From: Planctomycetota bacterium
GTDB lineage: Bacteria > Planctomycetota > Planctomycetia > Pirellulales > UBA7805
Assembly (NCBI GenBank): GCA_021413705.1
Contig: JAIOPX010000291.1
Coordinates: 1-32,506, forward strand
Direction of reading: 5' to 3'
DNA: 32,506 nucleotides
Made by a program: the position numbers and the translations under genes. The stretch's first letter is position 1; each line of letters opens with the position of its first letter. Of this stretch, positions 22,755 through 31,449 are shown piece by piece. The notes under the pieces are model-generated. The model was given only the letters and a program-made list of their open reading frames with translations, searched no databases and was not told where the DNA came from.

Positions 22755-23717
22755 CTATCGCCTCAAAATGGCCAACACAATGATCATGGCCGCAATGGAG
22801 ATGCCCACATACACAAGAAACTGGATAAAACGATACAGAACGTCATTCTCTTCGCCGGCCATCTTCTTCAGTACACCGTCGAATCGGCGGCAGCCGGACA
22901 GGATCGCGCCGCCGATTGATTCCAATCCATTCCGCAGACTGCCCAATAGATTTGTTGCGGCAGCGTTGCGGCCTTCTCGCTCGCCGGCCTCCGACTCCTG
23001 CACCTTTGTGGCCTCCTCCTGCCGCCGTTTGAGAGTTTCCTGCCTGGCTAGCCTGCGGGCTGCGACAGCCTCGGGGCTCAGCGGCGCGCCTTGCATCATG
23101 ATCGATTCATTCAGGGCGGCTACGATATCAGCGATAAGCTCCAGGTTGTCGCACTCCAGGGCCCGAACTTCTCGTGCCGACGTCATCAGGAGTACGCTAT
23201 AGGTCGGCTTGAGTTGGGAATAGAAGCAGGCGGCCCCTGCAGCAGATGCGATCCACAGCAAAAAAGCCCCGATGGCAATCCCGCCACAGCCCAAGATGAG
23301 ACCTGCAAAAGCACCCACAAAGAACAGGATGAGCGGCCCGGCCGGGGAGGGATCGAGCTGGATGGATCTGACCGAGGTGATGTTGTGCATTACATAGGTC
23401 TGACTGTGTACGGTGAACCGGGCGTTCGTCACCGTGACTCCACCGTTGCTGAAAAACTCCGTTTCGATCGGCCGGCCGGCCCCCGAAGCTGCCAGCCGAG
23501 GCGGAGCATTCGGGGTCCATTGGGGCGTCTCGACAATTTCCGCCAGAACGATGTCTTGCTTTCCAGGGTGGGGGGCATCTCGCCCGCCGGGAGGCGACTC
23601 CGGTTCCAACTCCGCCCAGAGTCCATGGGACTTAGTCTCCGAAGGGGGAGGGCCAGGACGTTTGACCGGAACCGAAGGCGGACGGGTAGGCTTGAGCGGT
23701 TGTTCGCCGTGAGTCAT
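22755..23717 (-). CDS. DUF6232-like membrane protein
   Basis: 320 residues. Residues 1-85 are Pro-rich and disordered-looking. Residues 88-205 resemble DUF6232: FFSNGGVTVTNARFTVHSQTY, MHNITSVRSI, a pair of membrane segments (about 127-165, GPLILFFVGAFAGLILGCGG), then PTYSVLLMTSAREVRALEC. Residues 215-250 are rich in Arg, Glu and Lys and look like a coiled coil, and residues 296-318 form a C-terminal membrane helix. DUF6232 has no known function to my knowledge. It lies 78 bases downstream of the zinc-ribbon membrane gene on the same strand. Confidence 0.78.
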   Translation of the reverse strand: MTHGEQPLKPTRPPSVPVKRPGPPPSETKSHGLWAELEPESPPGGRDAPHPGKQDIVLAEIVETPQWTPNAPPRLAASGAGRPIETEFFSNGGVTVTNARFTVHSQTYVMHNITSVRSIQLDPSPAGPLILFFVGAFAGLILGCGGIAIGAFLLWIASAAGAACFYSQLKPTYSVLLMTSAREVRALECDNLELIADIVAALNESIMMQGAPLSPEAVAARRLARQETLKRRQEEATKVQESEAGEREGRNAAATNLLGSLRNGLESIGGAILSGCRRFDGVLKKMAGEENDVLYRFIQFLVYVGISIAAMIIVLAILRR

Positions 23718-23795
23718 CGAGCGGCCCCCGCAGTCCGTAATTCAGCGCCCACCAGAAGAGACGATCGAATTTACCATCAAGTAACGGCACATAAT

Positions 23796-24209
23796 CTATC
23801 TTCCATCGGACAAGGCTTCACAATTGGGGCAATGAACAGTCTTGCGCGGTATTCTTTGTCCGCACCCTGGGCAAACGATCCTGCCTCGGTAGCAGAGTTG
23901 GAAGATTACGCCGACGATCGCTCCGATGATCGCACCACCCGCACCCACGGGAACGATGCCCATAACGGTCAGTGCGAACATACCAAAGATTGCGCCCGAC
24001 ATGAAATCCGGAGCCTTATGACAAGGCGCCGCCCGAAATATGCCGCCCAAAACGAATCCGACAACGACCAGCGCCAGGCTCGCCGTTGTCAGTCCAATGA
24101 ATGCACCGATGAGGATTTTCATGCTAGTGCCCCACATGGCAACTGTACGCGATGTGCCCTGTTTTCCGTGTCGTTTGCACTCCATCGTACCGGAGAGATC
24201 GGGGTTCAT
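23796..24209 (-). CDS. Membrane protein with C-terminal zinc ribbon
   Basis: 137 residues from ATG 24209, chosen because GGAGGA lies just upstream; the longer frame from 24263 has no such site. After a short N-terminal segment with Cys and His (MECKRHGKQG), there are two or three membrane segments (MKILIGAFIGLTTASLALVV, FMSGAIFGMFALTVMGIVPV, GGAIIGAIVGVIFQLCY). A zinc ribbon follows: CPGCG...CPNC with eleven residues between the pairs. The ribbon probably faces the cytoplasm and may bind protein or nucleic acid. I do not recognise a named family. Confidence 0.75.
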   Translation of the reverse strand: MNPDLSGTMECKRHGKQGTSRTVAMWGTSMKILIGAFIGLTTASLALVVVGFVLGGIFRAAPCHKAPDFMSGAIFGMFALTVMGIVPVGAGGAIIGAIVGVIFQLCYRGRIVCPGCGQRIPRKTVHCPNCEALSDGR

Positions 24210-24264
24210 GTGCTGATCCTCCTCCAATTCTGAATTGGTTAGACTTAGAGAGCGAGACGTCACC

Positions 24265-24729
24265 TTACTCCTGTTCGCTCACAGACTCAAAACAATTGTC
24301 TGCCGCATCCAACAGGACCTCCGGGGTTTCAATTTCTTCGGGAAAACCTCCTGCGCGGTCGCGCCGGAAGGGTTGCACCAGAACATAACCCCCTGGTTCA
24401 CCCCGCTCGCCGGCCTCGACAACCGCCGCTTCATATTGGCGGCCCTCCAGGATCATGGTTTGCTCGGTGACGATCGCATAACGGACCACTTGATTGGGCA
24501 GCTTCGCGATCGCACCACGCGCCTTCCGCAGAATTTCCAGCGTCTTCCCCGGATCCTCGATCGAATCGATGAGCATACAGGTTTTCCGCTTGCCGTCGGC
24601 TTCCACAGTCAGCAGCGGTAAAAAAGGATTGGCCCGCGAAGCGGCATCCAATGCTAAAAATACGGAGTGCATCATGAGGCTGGACAGCTCAGCACTCATT
24701 TCTCGTGCCGCTTCCTCGCTTTCGCGCAT
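24265..24729 (-). CDS. Unknown soluble protein, 154 residues
   Basis: ATG 24729 is preceded closely by GGAGGAGGGG, which decides the start; a TTG at 24765 would add 12 residues. The protein is acidic, with no membrane segment and no signal peptide. The middle (LPLLTVEADGKRKTCMLIDS, then PGKTLEILRKARGAIAKLP and VRYAIVTEQTMILEGRQYEA) alternates strand and helix, as a compact alpha/beta domain would. The C-terminal 20 residues are strongly acidic. I recognise no family. It sits between the 106-residue membrane protein and the zinc-ribbon protein. Confidence 0.7.
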   Translation of the reverse strand: MRESEEAAREMSAELSSLMMHSVFLALDAASRANPFLPLLTVEADGKRKTCMLIDSIEDPGKTLEILRKARGAIAKLPNQVVRYAIVTEQTMILEGRQYEAAVVEAGERGEPGGYVLVQPFRRDRAGGFPEEIETPEVLLDAADNCFESVSEQE

Positions 24730-24802
24730 CCCCTCCTCCGCCGGCCTGGATACGATTCGTTTCAAACTGTCTTTTCGTGATCAGCGTAAATGTTCATTCT
24801 AT

Positions 24803-25123
24803 CTAATTGCCATTCTCTCGTAACGCACGGCACACTTCCTGGGTGACGTCCTTTCCGCCGTTGAAATTGGTCACGAGGCTCCCGATCGTGTGGATGGGCC
24901 CCCAGGGGAATCCCCACCAGCCCAGAAGGAGCGACAACAGCGAATACTTGAGCCCTCTGGCAAGCCCGTTTTCGCTTGAGCGCACAAAATAAATGTCGCT
25001 GGGATTGCGCAGGGTGATCAACAATAGTGAAACCGCATAGTAATACACTACAAACCGGCCGCCGCGCATGATTTCGTCACTTAACTGTTGCTTCGTCATC
25101 CCTTCGATACCATTGATCGCCAT
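24803..25123 (-). CDS. Small conserved-looking membrane protein, 106 residues
   Basis: ATG 25123 has GGGGAG eight bases upstream. The motifs RGGRFVVYYYAVSLLLITL, PSDIYFVR and LLSLLLGWWGFPWGPIHTI are unusual, and I recall them from a widespread family of uncharacterised bacterial membrane proteins; a database search would settle this. Two hydrophobic segments are visible (about 24-39 and 58-83). It ends NFNGGKDVTQEVCRALRENG, a soluble helix. It follows yifB after 33 bases and opens the run of unknown genes that continues to 22207. Function unknown. Confidence 0.72.
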   Translation of the reverse strand: MAINGIEGMTKQQLSDEIMRGGRFVVYYYAVSLLLITLRNPSDIYFVRSSENGLARGLKYSLLSLLLGWWGFPWGPIHTIGSLVTNFNGGKDVTQEVCRALRENGN

Positions 25124-25156
25124 GGTTTTTGCTCCCCGTTTTCAAATTGGTCCTGT

Positions 25157-26698
25157 TCAAGTCCACAACTGCCGATCCAACATCCGGTAATTAATCGCCT
25201 CGCTCAAATGATGCGTCTTGATCGCGTCGCTGTCGTCCAAATCCGCAATCGTCCGGGCCACACGCAGAATCTTGTCGTGCGCCCGGGCCGACAACCCCAG
25301 TTCAGTCATCGTGGCTTTGAGCATGTTCATGCAGGGAGTGTCGAGCTTGCAGTGTTCGCGGATCTGGCGGTGGGTCATCTGGCCGTTCTGTCTGGTCCGG
25401 GTGCTGGCGAAGCGGGCCTGCTGGCGGCGGCGGGCGGAGACTACTTGCTCGCGCATCATGGCGCTGGTCGTGCCGGGTGGACCTTCCGCCGCTAAATCTT
25501 TGAACGGCACGGCGGGGACTTCGATGTGAATGTCGATTCTGTCCACCAGAGGTCCCGAAATTTTATTCATGTATTTTTCGATCTGCGGCACGCTGCAATG
25601 GCACTCGCGGCGCGGATCGTTGCGGTAGCCGCAGGGGCAGGGGTTGAGCGCGGCAATCAGCATGAACTCGGCGGGGAAGGTGGTCGTGCCCAGGGCGCGA
25701 CTGATCGTGACATTGCCGTCCTCCAGCGGCTGCCGCAGTACTTCCAGCGTGCGGCGGTTGAACTCGGGGAGTTCGTCCAAAAAAAGAACTCCGTTGTGGG
25801 CCAAGCTGATCTCGCCCGGGCCAGGTGGAGAGCCGCCGCCGACCAGGCCGGGGTCGCTGATCGTGTGGTGCGGCGAGCGGTAGGGGCGCGTGGCCAGCAG
25901 CGGCTGGCCCGGCTCGAGCTTGCCCAGGACGCTGTAGATGCGGGTCGTTTCGATCGATTCCGCGGCGCCCAGCACCGGCAGGATCGTGGGCATGCGTTTG
26001 GCCAGCATCGTCTTGCCGCTGCCGGGCGGGCCAATCATTAACAGATTGTGCCGGCCGGCGGCGGCAATCACGACGGCACGCTTGGCCATCTCCTGGCCGC
26101 GGACGTCGGAGAAATCCACGTCGTACTGGGCGTATTGCTTGAACCACTCGTCGAGCCGCGGCGGAGTGGGTTCGATTTCGAGCTGGCCGCTGAGAAACCC
26201 GACCGCCTGGGCGAGCGAACTGATCGCGATCACCTCGACGGCATCGACCACAGCGGCCTCGGCGGCGTTGGCTTCGGGCACGAGGATGCCGCGCAGGCCG
26301 TTGAGCGACGCGGCGGCGATGGCCATCGAGAGGGCGCCTTTGGTGGTGCGCGTGGTGCCGTCGAGAGCCAGTTCGCCGACGACGGCGTATTGCGCCAGTT
26401 TGTCAGCGGCGAGTTGTCCGCTGGCGGTTAAAATACCCAGCGTGATGGCCAAGTCGAACGAGGCCGCGTTCTTGGGAAGATCTGCGGGGGCGAGGTTGAT
26501 GACAACTTTATCTTGTGGGCGGATGAAGCCGCTGTTGACCATCGCCCGTTCGACGCGATGCGTGCTCTCGCGGACCGCGGCCTCAGGGAGGCCGACGAGG
26601 ATGGTCTTGGGGATCGCGCCGGGCGAAACATCGACCTCCACTTCGACGGGGACAGCCTCAATCCCGAGCAGGGCGAAGGTGTAGAGTTTGGCGAGCAT
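25157..26698 (-). CDS. yifB: YifB/ComM family Mg-chelatase-like AAA ATPase
   Basis: 513 residues, the usual length. The N-terminal Lon-protease-like region (1-170, with [20 protein letters not shown]) is followed by the AAA core: Walker A GPPGSGKT (223-230) and Walker [13 protein letters not shown] Cys-rich insert [15 protein letters not shown] and the C-terminal [17 protein letters not shown] complete the family pattern. In Vibrio and Haemophilus, ComM is a hexameric helicase that extends heteroduplex formation during natural transformation. The neighbouring comF gene fits that setting, although the other uptake genes are not in this window. It precedes the unknown small membrane genes. Confidence 0.95.
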   Translation of the reverse strand: MLAKLYTFALLGIEAVPVEVEVDVSPGAIPKTILVGLPEAAVRESTHRVERAMVNSGFIRPQDKVVINLAPADLPKNAASFDLAITLGILTASGQLAADKLAQYAVVGELALDGTTRTTKGALSMAIAAASLNGLRGILVPEANAAEAAVVDAVEVIAISSLAQAVGFLSGQLEIEPTPPRLDEWFKQYAQYDVDFSDVRGQEMAKRAVVIAAAGRHNLLMIGPPGSGKTMLAKRMPTILPVLGAAESIETTRIYSVLGKLEPGQPLLATRPYRSPHHTISDPGLVGGGSPPGPGEISLAHNGVLFLDELPEFNRRTLEVLRQPLEDGNVTISRALGTTTFPAEFMLIAALNPCPCGYRNDPRRECHCSVPQIEKYMNKISGPLVDRIDIHIEVPAVPFKDLAAEGPPGTTSAMMREQVVSARRRQQARFASTRTRQNGQMTHRQIREHCKLDTPCMNMLKATMTELGLSARAHDKILRVARTIADLDDSDAIKTHHLSEAINYRMLDRQLWT

Positions 26699-26718
26699 GG
26701 AGGCCCCGGGGGCGCTAA

Positions 26719-26786
26719 GGGGACAGTCCCATTTTGGTTCCCAAAACAGGCATTACTGCTGGTTCCCAAAAATTGGCACAGTCCCC
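26719..26786. repeat. 68-bp inverted-repeat element between comF and yifB
   Basis: The ends are GGGGACAGTCCC (26719-26730) and GGCACAGTCCCC (26775-26786), which are imperfect reverse complements, and each is flanked inside by an A/T-rich ATTTT or AAATT tract. The interior carries GGTTCCCAAAA twice, at 26736-26746 and 26761-26771. The layout resembles paired REP elements mobilised by REP-associated tyrosine transposases. No transposase gene is in the window. Confidence 0.75.
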
Positions 26787-26858
26787 GACCTGTACAGACG
26801 TGACCCATATTGTGTCGGATGCATTGACCGATGACAAGCGGCCTGGAGTACGTTTCGC

Positions 26859-27677
26859 TTACGCCGGTCGATCGGCCCGGGCGAGCACGGCCACGACCAC
26901 TTCTGCCGCTCCGGCCGAGCGGAGCGTGGCGGCGGCTTCGTTTGCGGTGGCTCCCGAGGTGAGAACATCGTCCACGAGAATCAGTCTTGCTCCTTTCAGG
27001 ATGTAGGAACTGCGAACGCGGAATGCTCGGCGCATGTTGATTTTCCGACGCCCGTGCGGCAGGGTGGACTGCGGAATTGTATTGCGCCGGCGGGCCAGCA
27101 GATTGGGGGCGGACTGCACGCCGAGGTGGCGGGCGATCACTTCGCAGACGATATCTGGTCCATTGCCGCCGCGCCTCAAACGATGCCACCAGTGCATGGG
27201 CACAGCGAGCACAGCGTCGGGGCGAAAGGCGGCCAGGCGCTCGCCGTGTCGCTCCCAGAGCAATTCCGCCAGCGTCGCCGTGAGTGAATGTTCCGTGGGC
27301 AGCTTGGTGCGCAGAACGGCTTCACGCAATTTTTCCTCGTACATACCCAGGGCCACGGCCCAACTGAAACGAAACCGCCGGTCGCGACAGGCCATGCAGC
27401 GGCCGTCACTGGCAGTTCCGGGATCTCGCGAGGCGCAGCGTGGACAGGCCGAAAAACCCTGGCCGAGTTCGTCGCGGCAATTTTCGCAGAGCAAGGCTGC
27501 CGAAGGTGCGGCTGACTCGGCATTGTCGACTGCGAGACTCACTTGGCATGCGGCGCAGGCCGGGGGAAGCAGGAGGCTGCCGACGCCGAGTCGAGCCTGC
27601 CGGGCGACGCCCAGCACTGCCCCCGCCGTGCGTTGAGTTGCGGCAACGAAACGCTTTGGGAGCGGGGCTCGATTCAT
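26859..27677 (-). CDS. comF: ComF family protein with phosphoribosyltransferase domain
   Basis: 272 residues. The N-terminus has four CxxC-type pairs (Cys41/44, 64/67, 78/81, 94/97) that should bind zinc. The C-terminal domain is a type I phosphoribosyltransferase with the PRPP loop RLILVDDVLTSGATANEAA. ComF proteins are needed for DNA uptake in natural transformation, where they probably act at the inner face of the translocation machinery. The ATG at 27677 lies 14 bases after the spermidine-synthase-like gene ends, so the two may be co-transcribed. No strong ribosome site is visible. Confidence 0.93.
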   Translation of the reverse strand: MNRAPLPKRFVAATQRTAGAVLGVARQARLGVGSLLLPPACAACQVSLAVDNAESAAPSAALLCENCRDELGQGFSACPRCASRDPGTASDGRCMACRDRRFRFSWAVALGMYEEKLREAVLRTKLPTEHSLTATLAELLWERHGERLAAFRPDAVLAVPMHWWHRLRRGGNGPDIVCEVIARHLGVQSAPNLLARRRNTIPQSTLPHGRRKINMRRAFRVRSSYILKGARLILVDDVLTSGATANEAAATLRSAGAAEVVVAVLARADRPA

Positions 27678-27690
27678 AAACCACCCAGAA

Positions 27691-30054
27691 TCAACGGATC
27701 AAAAGCTTGTACGGATCGCTGTGATCGTCCGTCCAAACAATCGGATCGCGCGGCTTTTCTTCTTTCGTGACATGTGGCCGGAGTGCTTGAATCAGCCCTG
27801 GGTTGCGGGTGAGAATCATCCAATGGGCCCGCTGGCTCGCGTCGTCGTCGTCCCCCGGCACTTCGATCAGCAGGCATTCGAGCCCAAGTTGTGCCGCTCC
27901 GGCTTTAACCACGGGGCGCAGGTTAAAGAATTTGTTGGTCACATGCACGGCGATGCTGCCATCAATTCCATCCGTGGCCTTGTTGGCCATGTGGCCGCGA
28001 TAAATCTCGAACGCTTCGCGAGTCAGCAGGTGCGTGGGGATGGCGTCGCCGCTGAAGGCGTCCAACACCAGCAAATGAAATCGCTGCGACGGCTCCCGTT
28101 CCAGCGAGAGCCGTGCATCGCCGAGGACCACATTCACCTGATCCTTGTGATCCGCCAGGTACGTGAAGTAGCGAGTGTCCCGAGCAAAGCGTTCCACAAC
28201 CGGGTTGATCTCGTAAAAAGTATAGCGGCTCTGGGGGCCGGCATAGGCGGCCAGTGTGCCGACGCCCAGGCCGACGGCTCCCACTCGCAGATCCGGTTTC
28301 TGCGCTTGCAGAGCGTCGAGCGTGCGGCCGATGCCGGAGCGGTGTGTGTAGTAGGTGGTCGGGACGGATCGTTTTTTGGGATCGGCGAACTGAACACCGT
28401 GGACGATTCGGCCGTTATACATGATGTAGCGGTGCAAGTCGGGATTCTTGGGCTGCCGTTGGCGGATGCTGACCGTGCCGTAGAAATTGCGCACCGCTTC
28501 GAGAGGGGTCGTCCCACCCAGCCCTAGAAAGGTTACCGTTTCGTAGAGGCCGGCGAGCAGCAGCCCGACGACAACGGTGCGGAGCACGATGGAAATTATG
28601 ATCATCACGTCGCTAGACCTTTTAGCCGTCGCGCCGTTGGCCGCCTCAGCGGTCCTTAGCGCGTGATATGTCCGGCTGATCCAGACGCATATCACCACTA
28701 GCATGGCGATCAGGTAGCCTCCAACAACACCCAGCTTCCATTCGAGGTAGGTCGTGAACACCAGCGGGGCCACCAGGCTGACGAGCAAGCCTCCGATTGC
28801 CCCTCCGCCAGCAATCATCAAATAAAATGCAGTCAGATGGCGCGGAGCAGGGCGCAAACGGGCCAGTTGCCCGTGGCACAACAGACAGACCATGAACAGC
28901 GCGACAAAGTAAAACGCCAACGCGGCGACAAAGGAGACGCTTAGCTCTCGGCCCGGGCCAGCTGTTCCATCCGAACGACCACTCAGCCAGTCGAAGTCGG
29001 TCCAAACCTGGTCCAGATACGGTCCGAAGTAACCCATGTCGAGAAGGTTGAAGTTCCCAATTCCCAAGTAATAGACCGCCGTGACTGCATAGAGGGCCAC
29101 GATCGTCAGCAATCCGGCGACCACTGGCTGGTACCAGCGCGGATGATCGAAGGCGATGATGAACGTCAACAAGTAGACGCTCAAAGGGACAACCCACAAG
29201 AACGGGACAACGGCCACATCCTGGCATACGTGGTTGGTCGTGGCCAGGAGCATGAACGAACCAAACGCCGGCAGTGCCAACCACAAGATCCAATGGAACC
29301 ACTTGGGCTTCGTATCCTCGAGTGCCGTGCTTAAAGCTGGTACGGGAATGGCGATCTCAGTGACCGGCTCGCTGCTGTTCTGGGGCGGCGCTCCACTTGT
29401 CCCAGGCACCCCTGCCACTGCTAACTCCGCCCCAGCAGCCCCGGCATCGTGCCGCCAGAGCCGAAACGCGACGAACCCGCACAGACCGGCGAAGAGAGCA
29501 AAACCGCCGAACCACAGCCACGATTGCTGGCTCAATCCGAATTGCGGTTCGAACCAAAACGGATAGCTCAATAGCGCGATCAACGAGCCGACATTCGACA
29601 AGGCATAAAGTCGATACGGGCTGCGACCGGCAAACACTCGGCTGAACCAGGCCTGCAAGAGCGGCCCCGTCGTGGCCAGCACGAAATACGGCAGCCCAAC
29701 GCTCACCGTGAGCAACATCAGGATCCGCCACATTGGCGTACCCGCGTCTTGAGGTTTCCAAGAGGGGGAGGGGTCGATTCGCGCCAGTGCCAGCGCTGCC
29801 ATCAGCAGTACGAGATGGGCCACGGCCTGCCACTTGGGAGCCAGCTTATGCGCTGCGTGGGCGTAGGCGTAACCGAGAAACAGCACGCACTGAAAGAACA
29901 GCATGCAGGTAGTCCACACGGCCGGACTGCCACCGAACCAGGGCAAGATCCGCCGACTGATCAGCGGCTGCACCTGAAATAACAGAAACGCACTGACGAA
30001 CACCGTCACTGCATAAATGAACAACAAACCCCGGCTGCTGCCCACGGTTTTCAT
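27691..30054 (-). CDS. Membrane-fused spermidine-synthase-like protein
   Basis: 787 residues. Residues 1 to about 540 hold many membrane helices, beginning LLFIYAVTVFVSAFLLFQVQ, as in proteins often annotated as fused MFS/spermidine synthase. The C-terminal domain (about 560-787) has the aminopropyltransferase/methyltransferase fold, with GLGVGT near residue 595, FYEINPVVERFA and LDAFSGDAIPTHLLT near 664-678. The catalytic Asp expected in DAFSGD is kept. Whether it makes polyamines is doubtful: such fusions lack proof of activity, and no decarboxylase gene is nearby. It diverges from the LptF/G-like gene across 122 bases. Confidence 0.87.
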   Translation of the reverse strand: MKTVGSSRGLLFIYAVTVFVSAFLLFQVQPLISRRILPWFGGSPAVWTTCMLFFQCVLFLGYAYAHAAHKLAPKWQAVAHLVLLMAALALARIDPSPSWKPQDAGTPMWRILMLLTVSVGLPYFVLATTGPLLQAWFSRVFAGRSPYRLYALSNVGSLIALLSYPFWFEPQFGLSQQSWLWFGGFALFAGLCGFVAFRLWRHDAGAAGAELAVAGVPGTSGAPPQNSSEPVTEIAIPVPALSTALEDTKPKWFHWILWLALPAFGSFMLLATTNHVCQDVAVVPFLWVVPLSVYLLTFIIAFDHPRWYQPVVAGLLTIVALYAVTAVYYLGIGNFNLLDMGYFGPYLDQVWTDFDWLSGRSDGTAGPGRELSVSFVAALAFYFVALFMVCLLCHGQLARLRPAPRHLTAFYLMIAGGGAIGGLLVSLVAPLVFTTYLEWKLGVVGGYLIAMLVVICVWISRTYHALRTAEAANGATAKRSSDVMIIISIVLRTVVVGLLLAGLYETVTFLGLGGTTPLEAVRNFYGTVSIRQRQPKNPDLHRYIMYNGRIVHGVQFADPKKRSVPTTYYTHRSGIGRTLDALQAQKPDLRVGAVGLGVGTLAAYAGPQSRYTFYEINPVVERFARDTRYFTYLADHKDQVNVVLGDARLSLEREPSQRFHLLVLDAFSGDAIPTHLLTREAFEIYRGHMANKATDGIDGSIAVHVTNKFFNLRPVVKAGAAQLGLECLLIEVPGDDDDASQRAHWMILTRNPGLIQALRPHVTKEEKPRDPIVWTDDHSDPYKLLIR

Positions 30055-30138
30055 AAGAGACTTTCACCCATCGAGAACGCAATATCGTAACTTTCAGCGG
30101 TGCATGATAACCCATAAACCGCTCCAATGCGATTCGCC

Positions 30139-30168
30139 TTGACCCAAAGCCTCCAGCCACCCTATGCT
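30139..30168 (+). promoter_or_regulatory. Candidate promoter of the LptF/G-like gene
   Basis: TTGACC (30139-30144) and TATGCT (30163-30168) are 18 bases apart. The ATG at 30177 is only eight bases past the -10 box, so the mRNA would be leaderless or nearly so; there is no Shine-Dalgarno sequence. If ATG 30186 is used instead, the leader would be about ten bases. Confidence 0.4.
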
Positions 30169-30176
30169 CCCCGCTC

Positions 30177-31310
30177 ATGCTCACCATGGACCGCTATCTG
30201 CTGCGCCAGTTTCTTTGGGTGCTGTTCATTCTTTTGACCAGCTTCCTGGGGCTGTATATTGTCGGGGACATGGTCAATAACTTCGACGAATTGGCCAGCC
30301 ACGCGGTCAAGCATGGCGGGTTGATCCGGGTGGTGAGCAGCTACTATGCCCAGCGGGCCTTGCCGTTTCTCGATATCACCAGTTCGCTACTGATCGTGAT
30401 GTCGGCCATGTTCACGGTGGCGGCCTTTCGGCGGCACAACGAGATGACGGCTCTCCAGGCCGCTGGCATCTCAAAAGGGCGCATCGTGCGGCCGATTCTG
30501 TTGGCGGGGATTCTGATTACGCTGGTGGCCACGGCCAATCGGGAACTGCTAATTCCACGCTTCCGGCAGCAGCTGAGCTACAACGCCCAAGACCTCGCTT
30601 CCGAACATGTTCGCGATATCCGTCCTGTCTACGACAACCAGACCGATATTCTCTTAAGCGGCCAAGGCGTCATCCTTCGTTCGCGTGAAATCGATCGTCC
30701 GACGTTTTTTCTCCCTCGAGGCTTGGATCACTATGGCCGTCAGTTGACTGCTCAACGAGCCAGCTATCAGGCCGCTGACGCAAACCATGCCGCCGGCTAT
30801 CTCCTGACGGGCGTTCATCAACCGGCCGACATTGCTCAACAGCCGTCGCTCAAGTTGGGGCAGCAGGCTGTCGTCATCACCCCGCACGATGCCGAGTGGC
30901 TCCAGGAGAAAGAATGCTTTGTGGTGAGCCAGGTCGACTTCGACCAGCTTTCTGGAGGCCGGGGTGGGAAGAAGTATGCCTCCACCTGGGAGTTGATTTC
31001 CGCGCTTCGCAATCCGAGCCTGGACTATGGCTCGGGCGTGCGCGTGCAGATTCATTCCCGGCTCGTGCAGCCGTTTATGGATATGCTGCTGCTCATGCTG
31101 GGATTGCCGCTGGTGCTGTCGCGGGACAATCGTAATCCGCTGCTGGCCGCGTCGTTGAGTGTACTGGTGGTCGGGATGTTCATGGGGATTACGATGGGCT
31201 GCCATTACCTAGGGGAAAACTTGACTATCAGCCCTGCCTTGGCCGCTTGGATACCGCTGTTGATTTTCGTGCCGGTGGCGGCGGCGCTTGGGGAGCCGTT
31301 GTGGGAATGA
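30177..31310 (+). CDS. LptF/LptG family (YjgP/YjgQ) permease
   Basis: 377 residues. In Gram-negative bacteria these permeases pair with the ATPase LptB to extract lipopolysaccharide from the inner membrane. The family layout is present: three N-terminal helices with MDRYLLRQFLWVLFILLTSF and the coupling-helix region RHNEMTALQAAGISKGRI, a periplasmic beta domain (about 125-285), then three C-terminal helices including PLVLSRDNRNPLLAASL. Family members come in two nearly equal types, and I cannot say whether this is F or G. The second partner and LptB are not in the window. Start is ATG 30177 or ATG 30186. Confidence 0.9.
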   Translation: MLTMDRYLLRQFLWVLFILLTSFLGLYIVGDMVNNFDELASHAVKHGGLIRVVSSYYAQRALPFLDITSSLLIVMSAMFTVAAFRRHNEMTALQAAGISKGRIVRPILLAGILITLVATANRELLIPRFRQQLSYNAQDLASEHVRDIRPVYDNQTDILLSGQGVILRSREIDRPTFFLPRGLDHYGRQLTAQRASYQAADANHAAGYLLTGVHQPADIAQQPSLKLGQQAVVITPHDAEWLQEKECFVVSQVDFDQLSGGRGGKKYASTWELISALRNPSLDYGSGVRVQIHSRLVQPFMDMLLLMLGLPLVLSRDNRNPLLAASLSVLVVGMFMGITMGCHYLGENLTISPALAAWIPLLIFVPVAAALGEPLWE

Positions 31311-31333
31311 TGCTCGCGAGTAAACCGGCGAAA

Positions 31334-31373
31334 CCGGGACTTCGCCTCGCCGGAGGCTCGTCTCCAGTCCCGG
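31334..31373. repeat. Nested palindrome between the permease and acyl-CoA synthetase genes
   Basis: CCGGGACT (31334-31341) pairs with AGTCCCGG (31366-31373), and inside it GCCTC-GCCG-GAGGC (31344-31357) forms a second stem. It starts 23 bases after the permease stop codon and may end that transcript, although no T run follows. Confidence 0.6.
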
Positions 31374-31449
31374 CCACCCGAAAGTTGCCGGCGGGTCGTT
31401 GGCTGACAAGAATCAAGGTGCGGATCACTCATCTCAACCGGCACGGTTT

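Noticed and set aside
23091-24233. 380-residue plus-strand frame
   Set aside because: It lies opposite the DUF6232-like and zinc-ribbon genes, which have membrane segments and ribosome sites. The antisense product has shadow-like composition.
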